Both the position numbers and the translations under genes were made by a program. DNA of 64,000 nt from Prochlorococcus sp. AG-418-C09. GTDB lineage: Bacteria; Cyanobacteriota; Cyanobacteriia; PCC-6307; Cyanobiaceae. The notes under the pieces are model-generated. The model was not told where the DNA came from, did not search any database, and saw only the letters and a program-made list of their open reading frames with translations. The stretch covers positions 285,039 through 349,038 of the forward strand of contig QCLS01000001.1 in assembly GCA_003214355.1 (NCBI GenBank), written 5' to 3'. Shown piece after piece: positions 1 to 8,999 of the stretch; positions within the stretch are counted from its first letter, which is position 1, and each line of letters opens with the position of its first letter.

Positions 1-993
1 GATCAAGATGGAATACCTTATAGTTCTAGAAATAAACTTTTAAAAACAAAAGACAGAGAAAAATTGATATTCTTCTCACAAAAACTTAATGAAGCCAAAA
101 ATACTTTTTTAAAAGAAGATAGATTAGATTTAGTTGAGTTAACCAAGGAAATTGAAGGTAAAAACATAAACATTGAATATCTAAAAGTAGTAGATGCATT
201 TTCTCTTAAAGAAGCAATCCCTTCAGAAAAGATTTCAATGCTTGCAGGTGCTATAAAATGTGGGAATACAAGATTAATTGACCACGTTTTTCTAATGAAG
301 ACTCAACCAATTATTGCTATTGATGGCCCAGCTGGGTCTGGCAAAAGTACTGTAACTAAAGTATTGGCTAAAAAATTAAAACTTTTATACTTGGATACAG
401 GAGCTATGTATAGAGCTCTTAGCTGGTTTTTAATCAACGAAAATATAGATTATTCTAATAATGATCAATTGAAAAAAAGTTTAAAAGGCTTATCTATAGT
501 TTTTAAAACTGATGTTAATAGTAATCAAGATATTCTAATAAATGATATTTGTGTGACTAAATTAATTCGTACACAAGAAATTAACTCCATTGTTTCTAAA
601 ATAGCTTCTATTCCTGCAGTAAGAGAGTTCTTAGTCAATGAACAAAGACAAATCGGAGCTTCAGGAGGATTAGTCGCTGAGGGTAGAGATATTGGAACAA
701 AAGTCTTTCCTAACGCGACATTAAAAATATATTTAACAGCAAGCATTGATGAACGAGCAAAGCGAAGAAAATTAGAATTAGAAGATAATGAATATGGAAG
801 CATTGAACTTTCAATCATCAAAGAACAAATTAAACAAAGAGACCAAAATGACATGAATAGATCTCACTCTCCTCTCATAAAGGCAAAAGATGCAATCTTA
901 ATTGAATCTGACGGATTGTCAGTTGAAAAAATAGTTGAAAATATAATTGATATTTATAATGAAAAAATACCCCAAGAGCTTCAAACTGAATGA
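1..993 (+). CDS. panC/cmk: Bifunctional pantothenate synthetase/cytidylate kinase (PanC-Cmk), 5' end outside window
   Basis: The reading frame is open from base 1, so the gene starts upstream of the window; 330 residues are visible. The first ~98 are the C-terminal part of pantoate-beta-alanine ligase, beginning at the conserved DQDGIPYSSRN stretch and including the CGNTRLID end motif. From about residue 99 (MKTQPIIAIDGPAGSGKS) a complete CMP kinase follows, with its P-loop, the LDTGAMYRA segment and the AEGRDIGT motif. The fused product would make pantothenate for CoA and phosphorylate CMP/dCMP. This fusion is known in cyanobacteria. The 3' end overlaps the convergent phosphatase gene by 13 bp. 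Confidence 0.95.
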   Translation, partial: DQDGIPYSSRNKLLKTKDREKLIFFSQKLNEAKNTFLKEDRLDLVELTKEIEGKNINIEYLKVVDAFSLKEAIPSEKISMLAGAIKCGNTRLIDHVFLMKTQPIIAIDGPAGSGKSTVTKVLAKKLKLLYLDTGAMYRALSWFLINENIDYSNNDQLKKSLKGLSIVFKTDVNSNQDILINDICVTKLIRTQEINSIVSKIASIPAVREFLVNEQRQIGASGGLVAEGRDIGTKVFPNATLKIYLTASIDERAKRRKLELEDNEYGSIELSIIKEQIKQRDQNDMNRSHSPLIKAKDAILIESDGLSVEKIVENIIDIYNEKIPQELQTE

Positions 994-1463
994 ATACTTT
1001 TTAAAAACCCTTCTACAGAATCCTCCAAAATATCAAGAACATTATCAAATCCATCTTCTCCTCCAAAGTAAGGATCTGGAACTTCCTTATGAAATTTAAA
1101 ACGAGATGTGAATGATTGCATTTTTATTATTTTAGAATTACCTTTTGAAGATTCTCTATTTCTTAAACTAGAAACATTATTAAAATTGGAATTATCCATA
1201 GTTATTATAAAATCAAATTCTTCAAAATCCTTTTTATTAATTTGTCTCGCAATACTTTCTATATTAATTCCTCTGTGTTTTGCAGCAATTCGCATTCTTT
1301 GATCAGCTTTCTTACCCACATGCCAGCTCCCTGTGCCTGCAGAATCTACAATGAATTCATCTTGAAGACCCCTTTTAGAAATAAGTTTTAAGAATATTGC
1401 CTCTGCTGCAGGAGACCTGCATATATTACCTAAACATACAAAAAGAACTTTGATTCTTGCCAT
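981..1463 (-). CDS. Low-molecular-weight protein-tyrosine phosphatase family
   Basis: 160 residues, a normal length for the family. The N-terminus carries the signature VCLGNICRS, with nucleophile Cys10 and phosphate-binding Arg16. The general-acid Asp is in a DPY motif at 130-132. These residues show a cytosolic cysteine phosphatase that acts through a phosphocysteine intermediate; its physiological substrate cannot be told from sequence. It lies convergent to panC/cmk, overlapping it by 13 bp, and just downstream of the pebB cluster on the same strand. A role as arsenate reductase is possible for this fold, but there are no ars neighbours. Confidence 0.88.
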   Translation of the reverse strand: MARIKVLFVCLGNICRSPAAEAIFLKLISKRGLQDEFIVDSAGTGSWHVGKKADQRMRIAAKHRGINIESIARQINKKDFEEFDFIITMDNSNFNNVSSLRNRESSKGNSKIIKMQSFTSRFKFHKEVPDPYFGGEDGFDNVLDILEDSVEGFLKSIHSV

Positions 1464-1494
1464 TATTTTATTTATAATCTTTTTGATTATAAAA

Positions 1495-2256
1495 CTACTT
1501 TATTGTAAATAAAACATTATTAATTAAGGACTCACAAAACTCATCGCCAAATAAACTCCTTAACATTGGTCTTGCTGGATCATTATCCTTTCTAAATTGC
1601 AAATAAGCATTCTGACCATTAATTATCTCTCTTTCTAAATTCACTTCAACAGGATTACTTTGAAAAAGAACTTCTAAATATAAATCCAAATAAGATTTAA
1701 AGGAAGAGAAGAGTTGGGTAGAAATCAAAAAATCACTGGAATCCTCTTTGGGTAATTTAGACCAAATCAAACCAGGAGAGAAAAATGAAGATAGTTGGCT
1801 AGAAAATTCTTCTGCTATGGGAATTTTTCTATGACAATTACTTCTTAGAGTCAAAAGTCTTTCTAACAATTTTTTATCAAATTGTTTTTCTATTTTTAAA
1901 GAAGGCTGAAAATCTAAAACCAATAAATGCATTTTTGGAAGAGTAACAAAATCTACTCCCAAAAAAGGAAAATTGTAAATTTGATTAGGTATTATTAGAA
2001 AATTAAGAACAGAATAATTTGGGCTATTAATACATACTGCTCGAGCGAGTTTAATTCTGTGATGATATACAGCCCATGTCAAAAGAGAGACATTATGTTT
2101 ATTTTTCTTTGAACCAAAGGTGGATTCTTTATATGAATATTTCGAGGGAATGAAATATTCAGAACAATTATATTTTTCCAATTTATCAAGAGCATATTTA
2201 AGAAAAGGTGACCATCTCCATGACTCCTGAAAAAAAACAGTTTCTTCAATTTGCAT
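1495..2256 (-). CDS. pebB: Phycoerythrobilin:ferredoxin oxidoreductase PebB
   Basis: 253-residue ferredoxin-dependent bilin reductase. PebB reduces 15,16-dihydrobiliverdin to phycoerythrobilin with electrons from ferredoxin. The family core is visible in the [10 protein letters not shown] strand; its Asp (about residue 102) matches the catalytic Asp of the family. The following LLVLDFQP segment and the C-terminal [14 protein letters not shown] motif are also typical. It lies 9 bp downstream of pebA, and ho1 is next, so the three genes form a complete haem-to-phycoerythrobilin route. PebB rather than PcyA is chosen from its order after pebA and the overall pattern. Confidence 0.9.
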   Translation of the reverse strand: MQIEETVFFQESWRWSPFLKYALDKLEKYNCSEYFIPSKYSYKESTFGSKKNKHNVSLLTWAVYHHRIKLARAVCINSPNYSVLNFLIIPNQIYNFPFLGVDFVTLPKMHLLVLDFQPSLKIEKQFDKKLLERLLTLRSNCHRKIPIAEEFSSQLSSFFSPGLIWSKLPKEDSSDFLISTQLFSSFKSYLDLYLEVLFQSNPVEVNLEREIINGQNAYLQFRKDNDPARPMLRSLFGDEFCESLINNVLFTIK

Positions 2257-2265
2257 TGTATTAAT

Positions 2266-2967
2266 TTAACCTGAACTCAGTGTGAAAAGGTAATTCTTAA
2301 TAAATTGATTTGTCCATTTTTCGCCAAAAAAGGATTTAAATAATTTGCCAGCAGGATCTTTCTCAGAACTATAAATATCATATTCAATATGTTTTTCTTC
2401 TATATCCTGTGAATTTAAAAAAATATTATCGGAATTAGATTCATACATGTTTAAATATTTATTCAAAAATAAATCAAATACTGTATTTAGATACTTGTCT
2501 AAATGATTATTATCTCCTCTGCAAATGATTACCCAAGGAGAAAAAAAACGATTTGACTCATAAACCTTTTTCATTTTTGTATTATCAAATTCACTGTATT
2601 TTTTTTTTATTAAATTAATGCTCTTACAATACTTATCAAGATAATCTTTATCTTGTATTAAGGGTTGATAATCTAAAACAGCTAAAAGTTTTTTTGAGGT
2701 ACCAAACCATAAAATGTCTACTCCAAAAATAGGCAACTCTGAATTAAATGATGGATAACCAACTGTATTAAAAACCTGGATTTTATCTCCTCCATCTAAT
2801 TTAGTAATTCTCCATTTTCGATATTGTGGAGATGTAAAAAGCCAATTTTTGATAGTATAAGATGAATTTTCGTTATGGTGTTCCTCTAAATCATTTGATA
2901 ATTTGACTCTTTTACTTTTTATCTTTTCTAAATTAGTAACTAAGATATCGAATAATGAATCAAACAT
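2266..2967 (-). CDS. pebA: 15,16-dihydrobiliverdin:ferredoxin oxidoreductase PebA
   Basis: 233 residues. PebA reduces biliverdin IX-alpha at C15-C16 and passes the product to PebB. The FGVDILWFG strand places an Asp at residue 84, the position of the essential Asp in characterised PebA enzymes, followed by the [10 protein letters not shown] strand. The C-terminus has the [15 protein letters not shown] motif of the family. The start is 5 bp downstream of the haem oxygenase stop and the stop is 9 bp before pebB, so the three genes are very likely cotranscribed. Confidence 0.9.
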   Translation of the reverse strand: MFDSLFDILVTNLEKIKSKRVKLSNDLEEHHNENSSYTIKNWLFTSPQYRKWRITKLDGGDKIQVFNTVGYPSFNSELPIFGVDILWFGTSKKLLAVLDYQPLIQDKDYLDKYCKSINLIKKKYSEFDNTKMKKVYESNRFFSPWVIICRGDNNHLDKYLNTVFDLFLNKYLNMYESNSDNIFLNSQDIEEKHIEYDIYSSEKDPAGKLFKSFFGEKWTNQFIKNYLFTLSSG

Positions 2968-2972
2968 AATAA

Positions 2973-3683
2973 TTAAGTTTCGGTACTCCCTTTTCTAACT
3001 TTCCTAGTAAGGTAATTGAAAACAATCTTGCCTAACACAGCAATTAAATTACCTTCTAATTCTTTAAACATTTTCATATTATAGATAAATGCTTGATTAG
3101 CCTCATCAATGATTTTATTAGCAATATCCTGATTGATTGGCAGATTATTTAATATATCCGAATAAGACTTCTTAAATTTCTTTTCATCGTCAATCATTGA
3201 AAATTCATAAAAGTCTAGACCCTGATTACCATCTATATTTAAAGCCTTTTTAGCAATTTTTTTTAAAATCTGTCCACCTGAAAGATCCCCTATATATCGA
3301 GTGTAATGATGACCAACTAATAGTTCCGGTGATTCTTTAGCAACATATCTGATTCTATCTACATAAGATTGAGCAGAATCTGAAATCTGAATTTGTTTTA
3401 TCCAATTATCGCCATAGTAGTATTTGAGATCATTCTCAAGAGTTTCTTTCCTAAATAACTCTTTGAATCCAATAAACTTAACAACGGGGTGATTATCTAA
3501 AACTAATCTTTCTATCTCTTCTTCCATAGCAGAATAGACAAAATACAAATCACTTATTAATTTTCTATAAGATTTCTTCTCTACAACACCTTTAAGAAAA
3601 CAGGCCACAAAACCTGTATTTTCTGCCATTGTATGGGATTTCTTTGTCCCTTCTCTTAATTGTCCCGCTAGAGCAACTGCCAT
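2973..3683 (-). CDS. ho1: Haem oxygenase (biliverdin-producing)
   Basis: 236 residues, typical of cyanobacterial HO1. The proximal haem ligand is His17 in [11 protein letters not shown], and the distal helix is seen as GDLSGGQ (about 132-138). The enzyme opens haem to biliverdin, CO and iron with reduced ferredoxin. It is the first gene of ho1-pebA-pebB, so its biliverdin feeds PebA directly. The cluster is preceded by a ~60-bp spacer that could hold its promoter. Confidence 0.93.
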   Translation of the reverse strand: MAVALAGQLREGTKKSHTMAENTGFVACFLKGVVEKKSYRKLISDLYFVYSAMEEEIERLVLDNHPVVKFIGFKELFRKETLENDLKYYYGDNWIKQIQISDSAQSYVDRIRYVAKESPELLVGHHYTRYIGDLSGGQILKKIAKKALNIDGNQGLDFYEFSMIDDEKKFKKSYSDILNNLPINQDIANKIIDEANQAFIYNMKMFKELEGNLIAVLGKIVFNYLTRKVRKGSTET

Positions 3684-3743
3684 TAATAAATTTCAATTTA
3701 TATTAAATATATATTTAATCTACTAACAAAATACAAAAAACAG

Positions 3744-4175
3744 CTAATTTTTGTTACTTGAAGATGTTGTAGAGAATAACTTGTAAAGTTCTTTGCAAAC
3801 TAAAAAGAGATTATCCTTTTGTGCCTTTTGAGGTAAATGAGTACCAGTCATTTCCCATTCCCCAATTGTGGCAACTCTCCATCTCTCTTTAGGAATAATC
3901 ATTCCTCTCATAACAATGCCTATTAATCTAGGCACTCCTCCTTCATTATTATTCTCAATTCTTAACTGTAGCAAAATTGCTCTACACTCAATACTGGGAC
4001 TCCATCCTGGAAAATGAAACGAGAAATCGATAGTATCAAACCATTCTTGCTCGTTATTACTATCCCAAGGGCTAAAATTGACTATCGCATCGGGAAAGTA
4101 TTTGCGAAATAAAGATGCTGTTGATGCAACTTTATTCGCTACTAAAATATTCCTGACCTTTGAACTCGCATTCAT
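3744..4175 (-). CDS. Conserved cyanobacterial hypothetical protein
   Basis: 143 residues with an ATG start. I do not recognise a named domain. The sequence is a mixed alpha/beta soluble protein without signal peptide or membrane segment. It has a Trp-rich middle (FSPWDSNNEQEWFD, FHFPGWSPS) and a conserved-looking IPKERWRVATIGEWEMTG stretch. The end is Ser/Asn-rich. It lies 60 bp upstream of ho1 on the same strand, so a link to bilin metabolism is possible but unproven. Confidence 0.7.
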   Translation of the reverse strand: MNASSKVRNILVANKVASTASLFRKYFPDAIVNFSPWDSNNEQEWFDTIDFSFHFPGWSPSIECRAILLQLRIENNNEGGVPRLIGIVMRGMIIPKERWRVATIGEWEMTGTHLPQKAQKDNLFLVCKELYKLFSTTSSSNKN

Positions 4176-4390
4176 AATTCAACAATTGTTTGATTGAAAA
4201 ATGACATACCTTAAGGATACTTGCTAAACAATCTACATTTTCTTTTAACAAAAATGTTGAAATGAACATCATTGCTTAAGTACTAATTTAAAAAATAATT
4301 GCTATGAATTTGTTTAAATCTAATAAATAAATTAGACTTTAAGTTAAATTTTAAAATTTCCATAAGAATTACTCTTAATAAATTAAATTG

Positions 4391-5815
4391 ATGCCTAATT
4401 TTGAAAAACTTAGCCTACCTAAAGAAGGTTCTTTAATAACATTTAATAATGGGATTCCATCAGTTCCAAACGATCCTATAGTTCCTTTTATTAGGGGAGA
4501 TGGCACGGGAGTAGATATTTGGCCTGCAACTCAAAACGTTATTGATGCAGCAATACAAAAAAGCTATGGTAATCAAAGAAAGATTAATTGGTTTAAAGTG
4601 TATGCTGGCGATGAAGCATGTGAGATATATGGGACTTACAATTACCTTCCAAACGATACAATCGAAGCTATCAGACACTTCGGTGTTGCAATAAAGGGTC
4701 CATTAACCACTCCAATTGGCGGGGGTATAAGATCACTAAATGTTGCTTTAAGACAGATATTTGATCTATATAGCTGCGTAAGACCCTGTAAGTACTATTC
4801 TGGAACCCCAAGTCCTCATAAGAATCCTCAAAAGCTTGACATTATTGTTTATAGAGAAAATACAGAAGATATTTACATGGGCATAGAATGGGAGGCTGAA
4901 GATAAAAATTGTATTAATTTAATTGATCATTTAAATAAAAATGTTATTCCTATAAGTGAAAAAATTAAAAATAGAATCATCCCAGATGGATCAGGTATTG
5001 GCATTAAACCAGTAAGCAAGAAAGGAAGCCAAAGGCATATTCGTAAAGCTATAGAACATGCCAAAAGACTAGAAGGAAATAAGAAACATGTAACTCTCGT
5101 ACACAAAGGTAATATCATGAAATACACTGAGGGGGCCTTTAGAGATTGGGGTTATGAATTAGCAATTAATGAATTCAGAAAAGATTGTATAACTGAAAGA
5201 GAAAGTTGGATTTTAGATAATATTGAGAACAACCCCGATATCAATGTTGAGAATAATGCAAGACTCATTGAACCAGGTTTTGATAAGTTAACACCAAATA
5301 AAAGAGCATTTATTTGTGAAGAAATAAAAGAAGTAATTAAATCTATTGCCCAATCGCATGGAAGTAATAAATGGAAGAACTTAGTTCTGATTGATGATCG
5401 AATTGCTGATAGTATTTTCCAACAAATACAAACGAGGCCCCAAGAATACTCTATTCTTGCAACGCTAAATCTTAATGGCGATTATGTCTCCGACGCTGCT
5501 GCTGCAATTGTTGGCGGTTTAGGAATGGCGCCTGGAGCAAATATTGGTGATAATGCTGCCATCTTCGAAGCAACTCATGGCACAGCTCCAAAACATGCAG
5601 GTCTTAACAAAATAAATCCAGGTTCCGTAATATTAAGCGGAGTTATGATGCTCGAATATTTTGGTTGGACGGAAGCAGCTAATTTAATAACAAAAGGCAT
5701 AAGTAAATCTATTGAAGATAAAAAAGTAACATATGATTTAGCTAGATTGATGGAACCTAAAGTTGATCCCTTATCTTGTAGTGGATTTGCCGAAGAAATA
5801 ATATCTAATTTTTAA
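4391..5815 (+). CDS. icd: Isocitrate dehydrogenase (NADP+)
   Basis: 474 residues from the ATG at 4391; an in-frame TTG one codon upstream is less likely. It converts isocitrate to 2-oxoglutarate, the carbon skeleton for ammonium assimilation in cyanobacteria. Visible motifs are the substrate loop SLNVALRQ, YRENTEDIY, the metal site around DRIADSIFQ and GDYVSDAAAA, and the cofactor segment HGTAPKHAG. The last has His where E. coli Icd has Tyr, as I recall for other cyanobacterial enzymes. The gene has the longest spacer in the region upstream (~215 bp), probably containing its own promoter. Confidence 0.95.
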   Translation: MPNFEKLSLPKEGSLITFNNGIPSVPNDPIVPFIRGDGTGVDIWPATQNVIDAAIQKSYGNQRKINWFKVYAGDEACEIYGTYNYLPNDTIEAIRHFGVAIKGPLTTPIGGGIRSLNVALRQIFDLYSCVRPCKYYSGTPSPHKNPQKLDIIVYRENTEDIYMGIEWEAEDKNCINLIDHLNKNVIPISEKIKNRIIPDGSGIGIKPVSKKGSQRHIRKAIEHAKRLEGNKKHVTLVHKGNIMKYTEGAFRDWGYELAINEFRKDCITERESWILDNIENNPDINVENNARLIEPGFDKLTPNKRAFICEEIKEVIKSIAQSHGSNKWKNLVLIDDRIADSIFQQIQTRPQEYSILATLNLNGDYVSDAAAAIVGGLGMAPGANIGDNAAIFEATHGTAPKHAGLNKINPGSVILSGVMMLEYFGWTEAANLITKGISKSIEDKKVTYDLARLMEPKVDPLSCSGFAEEIISNF

Positions 5816-5820
5816 ATAAT

Positions 5821-7173
5821 TTAGTTTATTTCCTCTAATAGTTGCCAAACCTTTATTAGGCTATCTTTATTTCCAATATTTCCTGGGAAAGTTACTATCG
5901 ATATAATTTTCTCAGTATCTCTGATCCTAGCCTCCACCAATGAAATCCCTTTCAGTATTTGTCCTTTTAAATAAACTGAATCTAATTTTAGACCATGGCT
6001 TAAAATATTGTTTGAAGTAATTCCTCCTTTAGAAATTAGATAGTTAATCTCATAGCATATGTCCCCAACTATTTCTGCAATAAATTTTGAAAGGGAATTA
6101 TAAAAACAGATCTGATCAGTATCATTATCCAATAATAATTCATTTCTAGAAGTGAATAATACTGGTGTTATAGAAACTTTTAAAGACTTCCTAATTTCTT
6201 TAATAATTAAACTCTTAAATATTTTCAGATCTTTATTACTTTCTTTTAAAGAAATAATTCTATAAAATTCTGAGACGTTTAGTTCGATAGCCTTACATGA
6301 ATTAATCTTTAAAAGTTGATATAATTGATCATTTGTAGTAGATACAAATGATCCAACAACAATTAATCCTTTTATTAATTGATTCTTGCTATTCATACTT
6401 TTCATATTTAATAAAAGTTCATTATTTATCGTATTAACTTTAACTGCAGAGATTGCGGTTAAAAAGCTTGCTGCAGTCCTAAAAAGAAATCGTTTCTTTC
6501 CCATAGCAGATTTAACAAGAGAAGAGATTTTCTCTAAATGTTTATATTCTTTTGCATCCACAATTACTTGAATATTATTTTTAAGACTATAAATTCTTTT
6601 GAAAACCTTATTACTTTCCGTCATCTCGAGATCATTTAAATCAGAAAGCAATAAATTTTGAATTTCTTTGAAAAGAATCATAGAATTACTCTTTTTATAT
6701 AAAATTGTTTTTATATCACTAGTTTCATATCCGAAGATTTTATCTCTCGCATATATAGTCTCATGAGCAGGGACATTATCAACAAAATGTTTGCCATCTA
6801 TTGTTACTCTGTTTGCCTCTATAAAGGCAGGAATATGAAAAGTTGCATCAAATGGCCCAAGCATATCGTTAAGTAAATTAGCCTCTAAGTAATTATGTCC
6901 TCTTAATGTAGAGTCGCCTCTACTTACAAAAATAAAATCTTCCTTATTATATCCTTCTTTAGAAAATACATTTAATAGAGATTCACAAATCTCTTTTAAT
7001 CTTGCCTTTACTTCAATTTCTGAAAGCGATCTTGTATTTGCAAGAATAAAGAAAATATTCGATCTACTTTGCAATCCTTTAAGTAAAGTTTCATAATCCC
7101 ATTTCAATAACAATAAGCAATTATTTAGGGTTTGCGAGCCTGTTGGGTCATCATCAAAAACTATAATTTTCAT
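5821..7173 (-). CDS. Four-carbon acid sugar kinase family (DUF1537) protein
   Basis: About 450 residues from the ATG at 7173; a TTG at 7191 would add six residues and overlap the next gene. The N-terminus has the DDDPTGSQT motif that defines this family, once labelled Hrp-dependent effector-like. Characterised members (OtnK, DtnK) phosphorylate four-carbon sugar acids such as D-threonate. The C-terminal half contains SKGGITSNNIL, matching the family's nucleotide-binding domain. The usual partners (class II aldolase, PdxA-like dehydrogenase) are absent nearby; a mutarotase-like gene lies immediately upstream. The substrate here is unknown. Confidence 0.8.
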   Translation of the reverse strand: MKIIVFDDDPTGSQTLNNCLLLLKWDYETLLKGLQSRSNIFFILANTRSLSEIEVKARLKEICESLLNVFSKEGYNKEDFIFVSRGDSTLRGHNYLEANLLNDMLGPFDATFHIPAFIEANRVTIDGKHFVDNVPAHETIYARDKIFGYETSDIKTILYKKSNSMILFKEIQNLLLSDLNDLEMTESNKVFKRIYSLKNNIQVIVDAKEYKHLEKISSLVKSAMGKKRFLFRTAASFLTAISAVKVNTINNELLLNMKSMNSKNQLIKGLIVVGSFVSTTNDQLYQLLKINSCKAIELNVSEFYRIISLKESNKDLKIFKSLIIKEIRKSLKVSITPVLFTSRNELLLDNDTDQICFYNSLSKFIAEIVGDICYEINYLISKGGITSNNILSHGLKLDSVYLKGQILKGISLVEARIRDTEKIISIVTFPGNIGNKDSLIKVWQLLEEIN

Positions 7174-7183
7174 AAATTTTTCT

Positions 7184-8038
7184 TCAATCAAATTTTTTTA
7201 TGTTTATTGAAGTAAACAATCTTTGTAAAGCGCATGGTGGAATCTCTATTCTTCTAAATCCATCTTTCAACGAATTTCTTGGACTTGTCCATGGTTCCAT
7301 ACAAACCATTTTCCTTGGGGGATCACTCCAAATAACATTAATATCAAATGGGAAGGGATGAGATACTGTAATTTCTCTATTTAATCCATAATCCCTAAAT
7401 GAACTTTGACCAGAAGAATACACCAACATATCTATTCCTTTATCAAGATTATCTAATAAACCTAATGTTTTCTCCAAAGTATTATTAGTTTGATTTTGGC
7501 AAATCAAGGGATAATCAGAGAAGCTAATATTCTTAAAATCTGAAATATTAAAGTATGGATGCAATCCAAAATTAATTGGCATAAATTTATTGCTTTTATT
7601 TTTAATTGTTATTTCTAAATCTAAATTATGGATTCCTAAAATCACATCAATTTTCACTGCAAACTCATATGGATAATATTTCTTAGTAGTTAAATTTTCT
7701 TCAAGCAAAAAAGTTAAGCAATCTCTATTCTTATTATGTTCATATTCCCATCTTAGGTTTCTAGCAAATCCATGCTGAGGCAATGATTCTAAATCTTTTC
7801 CAAATATTGATTCATTTGTATTAAGGTTTCCGCAAATAGGGAATAAAATTGGTATTCCTCCTCTTACACTTTTTGTCTTATCTAAAAATCTGTTTTTATC
7901 AAAATATAAAATAGGCTCAGAATCGCAAACCCAATCAGTTATTAAACCACCTCTTTTAGGGCAAAATTTAATATAGTTTTTTTTATCTAGATAAAAAATA
8001 TAAGTATCTTCACTTTTATTGTCTAAATTAATTTCCAC
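7184..8038 (-). CDS. Galactose mutarotase-like / aldose epimerase family protein
   Basis: 284 residues, apparently from a GTG start. The beta-rich sequence fits the aldose 1-epimerase superfold. It shows RGGIPILFP (59-67), LPQHGFAR (His about 89) and NFGLHPYF (His about 160), the pattern of the glucose-6-phosphate 1-epimerase-like branch. Such enzymes interconvert alpha and beta anomers of a sugar or sugar phosphate. It lies 10 bp from both the upstream hydrolase and the downstream kinase, suggesting a small carbohydrate-related unit. The substrate is not determined. Confidence 0.8.
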   Translation of the reverse strand: MEINLDNKSEDTYIFYLDKKNYIKFCPKRGGLITDWVCDSEPILYFDKNRFLDKTKSVRGGIPILFPICGNLNTNESIFGKDLESLPQHGFARNLRWEYEHNKNRDCLTFLLEENLTTKKYYPYEFAVKIDVILGIHNLDLEITIKNKSNKFMPINFGLHPYFNISDFKNISFSDYPLICQNQTNNTLEKTLGLLDNLDKGIDMLVYSSGQSSFRDYGLNREITVSHPFPFDINVIWSDPPRKMVCMEPWTSPRNSLKDGFRRIEIPPCALQRLFTSINIKKFD

Positions 8039-8047
8039 AAGAAATAT

Positions 8048-8953
8048 TTACAGAGAATCAACCCAGTCCAATATATGCTGATTAACTAATTCCGGTATTT
8101 CATCATGAGGGCAGTGTCCAGCTTCTAAAATAATTTCTGTTGTATTTTTTGGTGTAAATTTTTTATATAGATTTCGTTTTTTTGGAGTATTCATCCATGG
8201 ATCTTTACCTCCCCAAAGCAATAATAAAGGTGAATCAAGTTCTGCAAATAACTTATCTAAAGGTAGTCCCTGGGGACCTGATGGGTTAAATACACTTCTA
8301 AAAACATTAAAAGCACCATACTCTAAAGATGGATTTCTTATTGAATCCACTAAAAAATCATCGACATTCTTTTTATCTAAATAAACTTGATTCAAGGTTT
8401 TTTTTATATTTCGTGGATTTCTCATATTTTCGAAAATTATACGTTGTAGAACAATATTCTTCAAAAAGATTCCGACAAAAGTCTCAATTGAGGTCTGGAT
8501 CATATTCTTTTTAATTGTTTTTTCTTCACTAAAATAACCTGCCGCATTTAATAAAATTACTCCTGCACTCAATTCATTTAATTCGGCTCCAGCAGCCAAA
8601 GCTGCATATCCACCTAATGAGTTGCCAACAATAATTGTAGGTTTGTTAATTTCTTCTTTTACATAAGCAATAACTTGATCTTTCCATAGAGATCCTGAGT
8701 AATTCACATCTTCCGGCTTAGGGCTTTTCCCAAAGCCCAAAAGATCTATTGCATGAACTTCGTATTTATTACTCAAAACAGGAATATTAAAACGCCAATG
8801 ATCAGTGGACGCTCCAAAACCATGTATTAATAAAATCGCAAAATCTTTATGTGAAGATTTTTCCTTTGGCTTAGCAGAAACACTATGAATTGGATAATTT
8901 AAAAAATTCCAGGAGTAGTTCGCTTCATTTTTTATTAATACGGATTTTTCCAT
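8048..8953 (-). CDS. Alpha/beta hydrolase
   Basis: 301 residues. The fold is shown by the oxyanion motif HGFGAS (44-49), the nucleophile elbow GNSLGG with Ser112, an acid in GGKDPW (Asp251) and the catalytic His in EAGHCPHDE (His280). All parts of the triad are present. Its substrate is unknown. It is a close relative of the hydrolase at 36512-37423, sharing the HGFGAS, IDLLGFG and AGHCPHDE blocks. It is first in a run of three same-strand genes with short spacers. Confidence 0.85.
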   Translation of the reverse strand: MEKSVLIKNEANYSWNFLNYPIHSVSAKPKEKSSHKDFAILLIHGFGASTDHWRFNIPVLSNKYEVHAIDLLGFGKSPKPEDVNYSGSLWKDQVIAYVKEEINKPTIIVGNSLGGYAALAAGAELNELSAGVILLNAAGYFSEEKTIKKNMIQTSIETFVGIFLKNIVLQRIIFENMRNPRNIKKTLNQVYLDKKNVDDFLVDSIRNPSLEYGAFNVFRSVFNPSGPQGLPLDKLFAELDSPLLLLWGGKDPWMNTPKKRNLYKKFTPKNTTEIILEAGHCPHDEIPELVNQHILDWVDSL

Positions 8954-8999
8954 TTCATCGAATGATTATATATATCAATTATTCTAATAAAATTATTTC

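Noticed and set aside
4254-4269. ATGTT-N6-AACAT dyad upstream of icd, considered as an NtcA site
   Set aside because: The NtcA consensus is GTA-N8-TAC; spacing and bases differ, so no NtcA claim is made.
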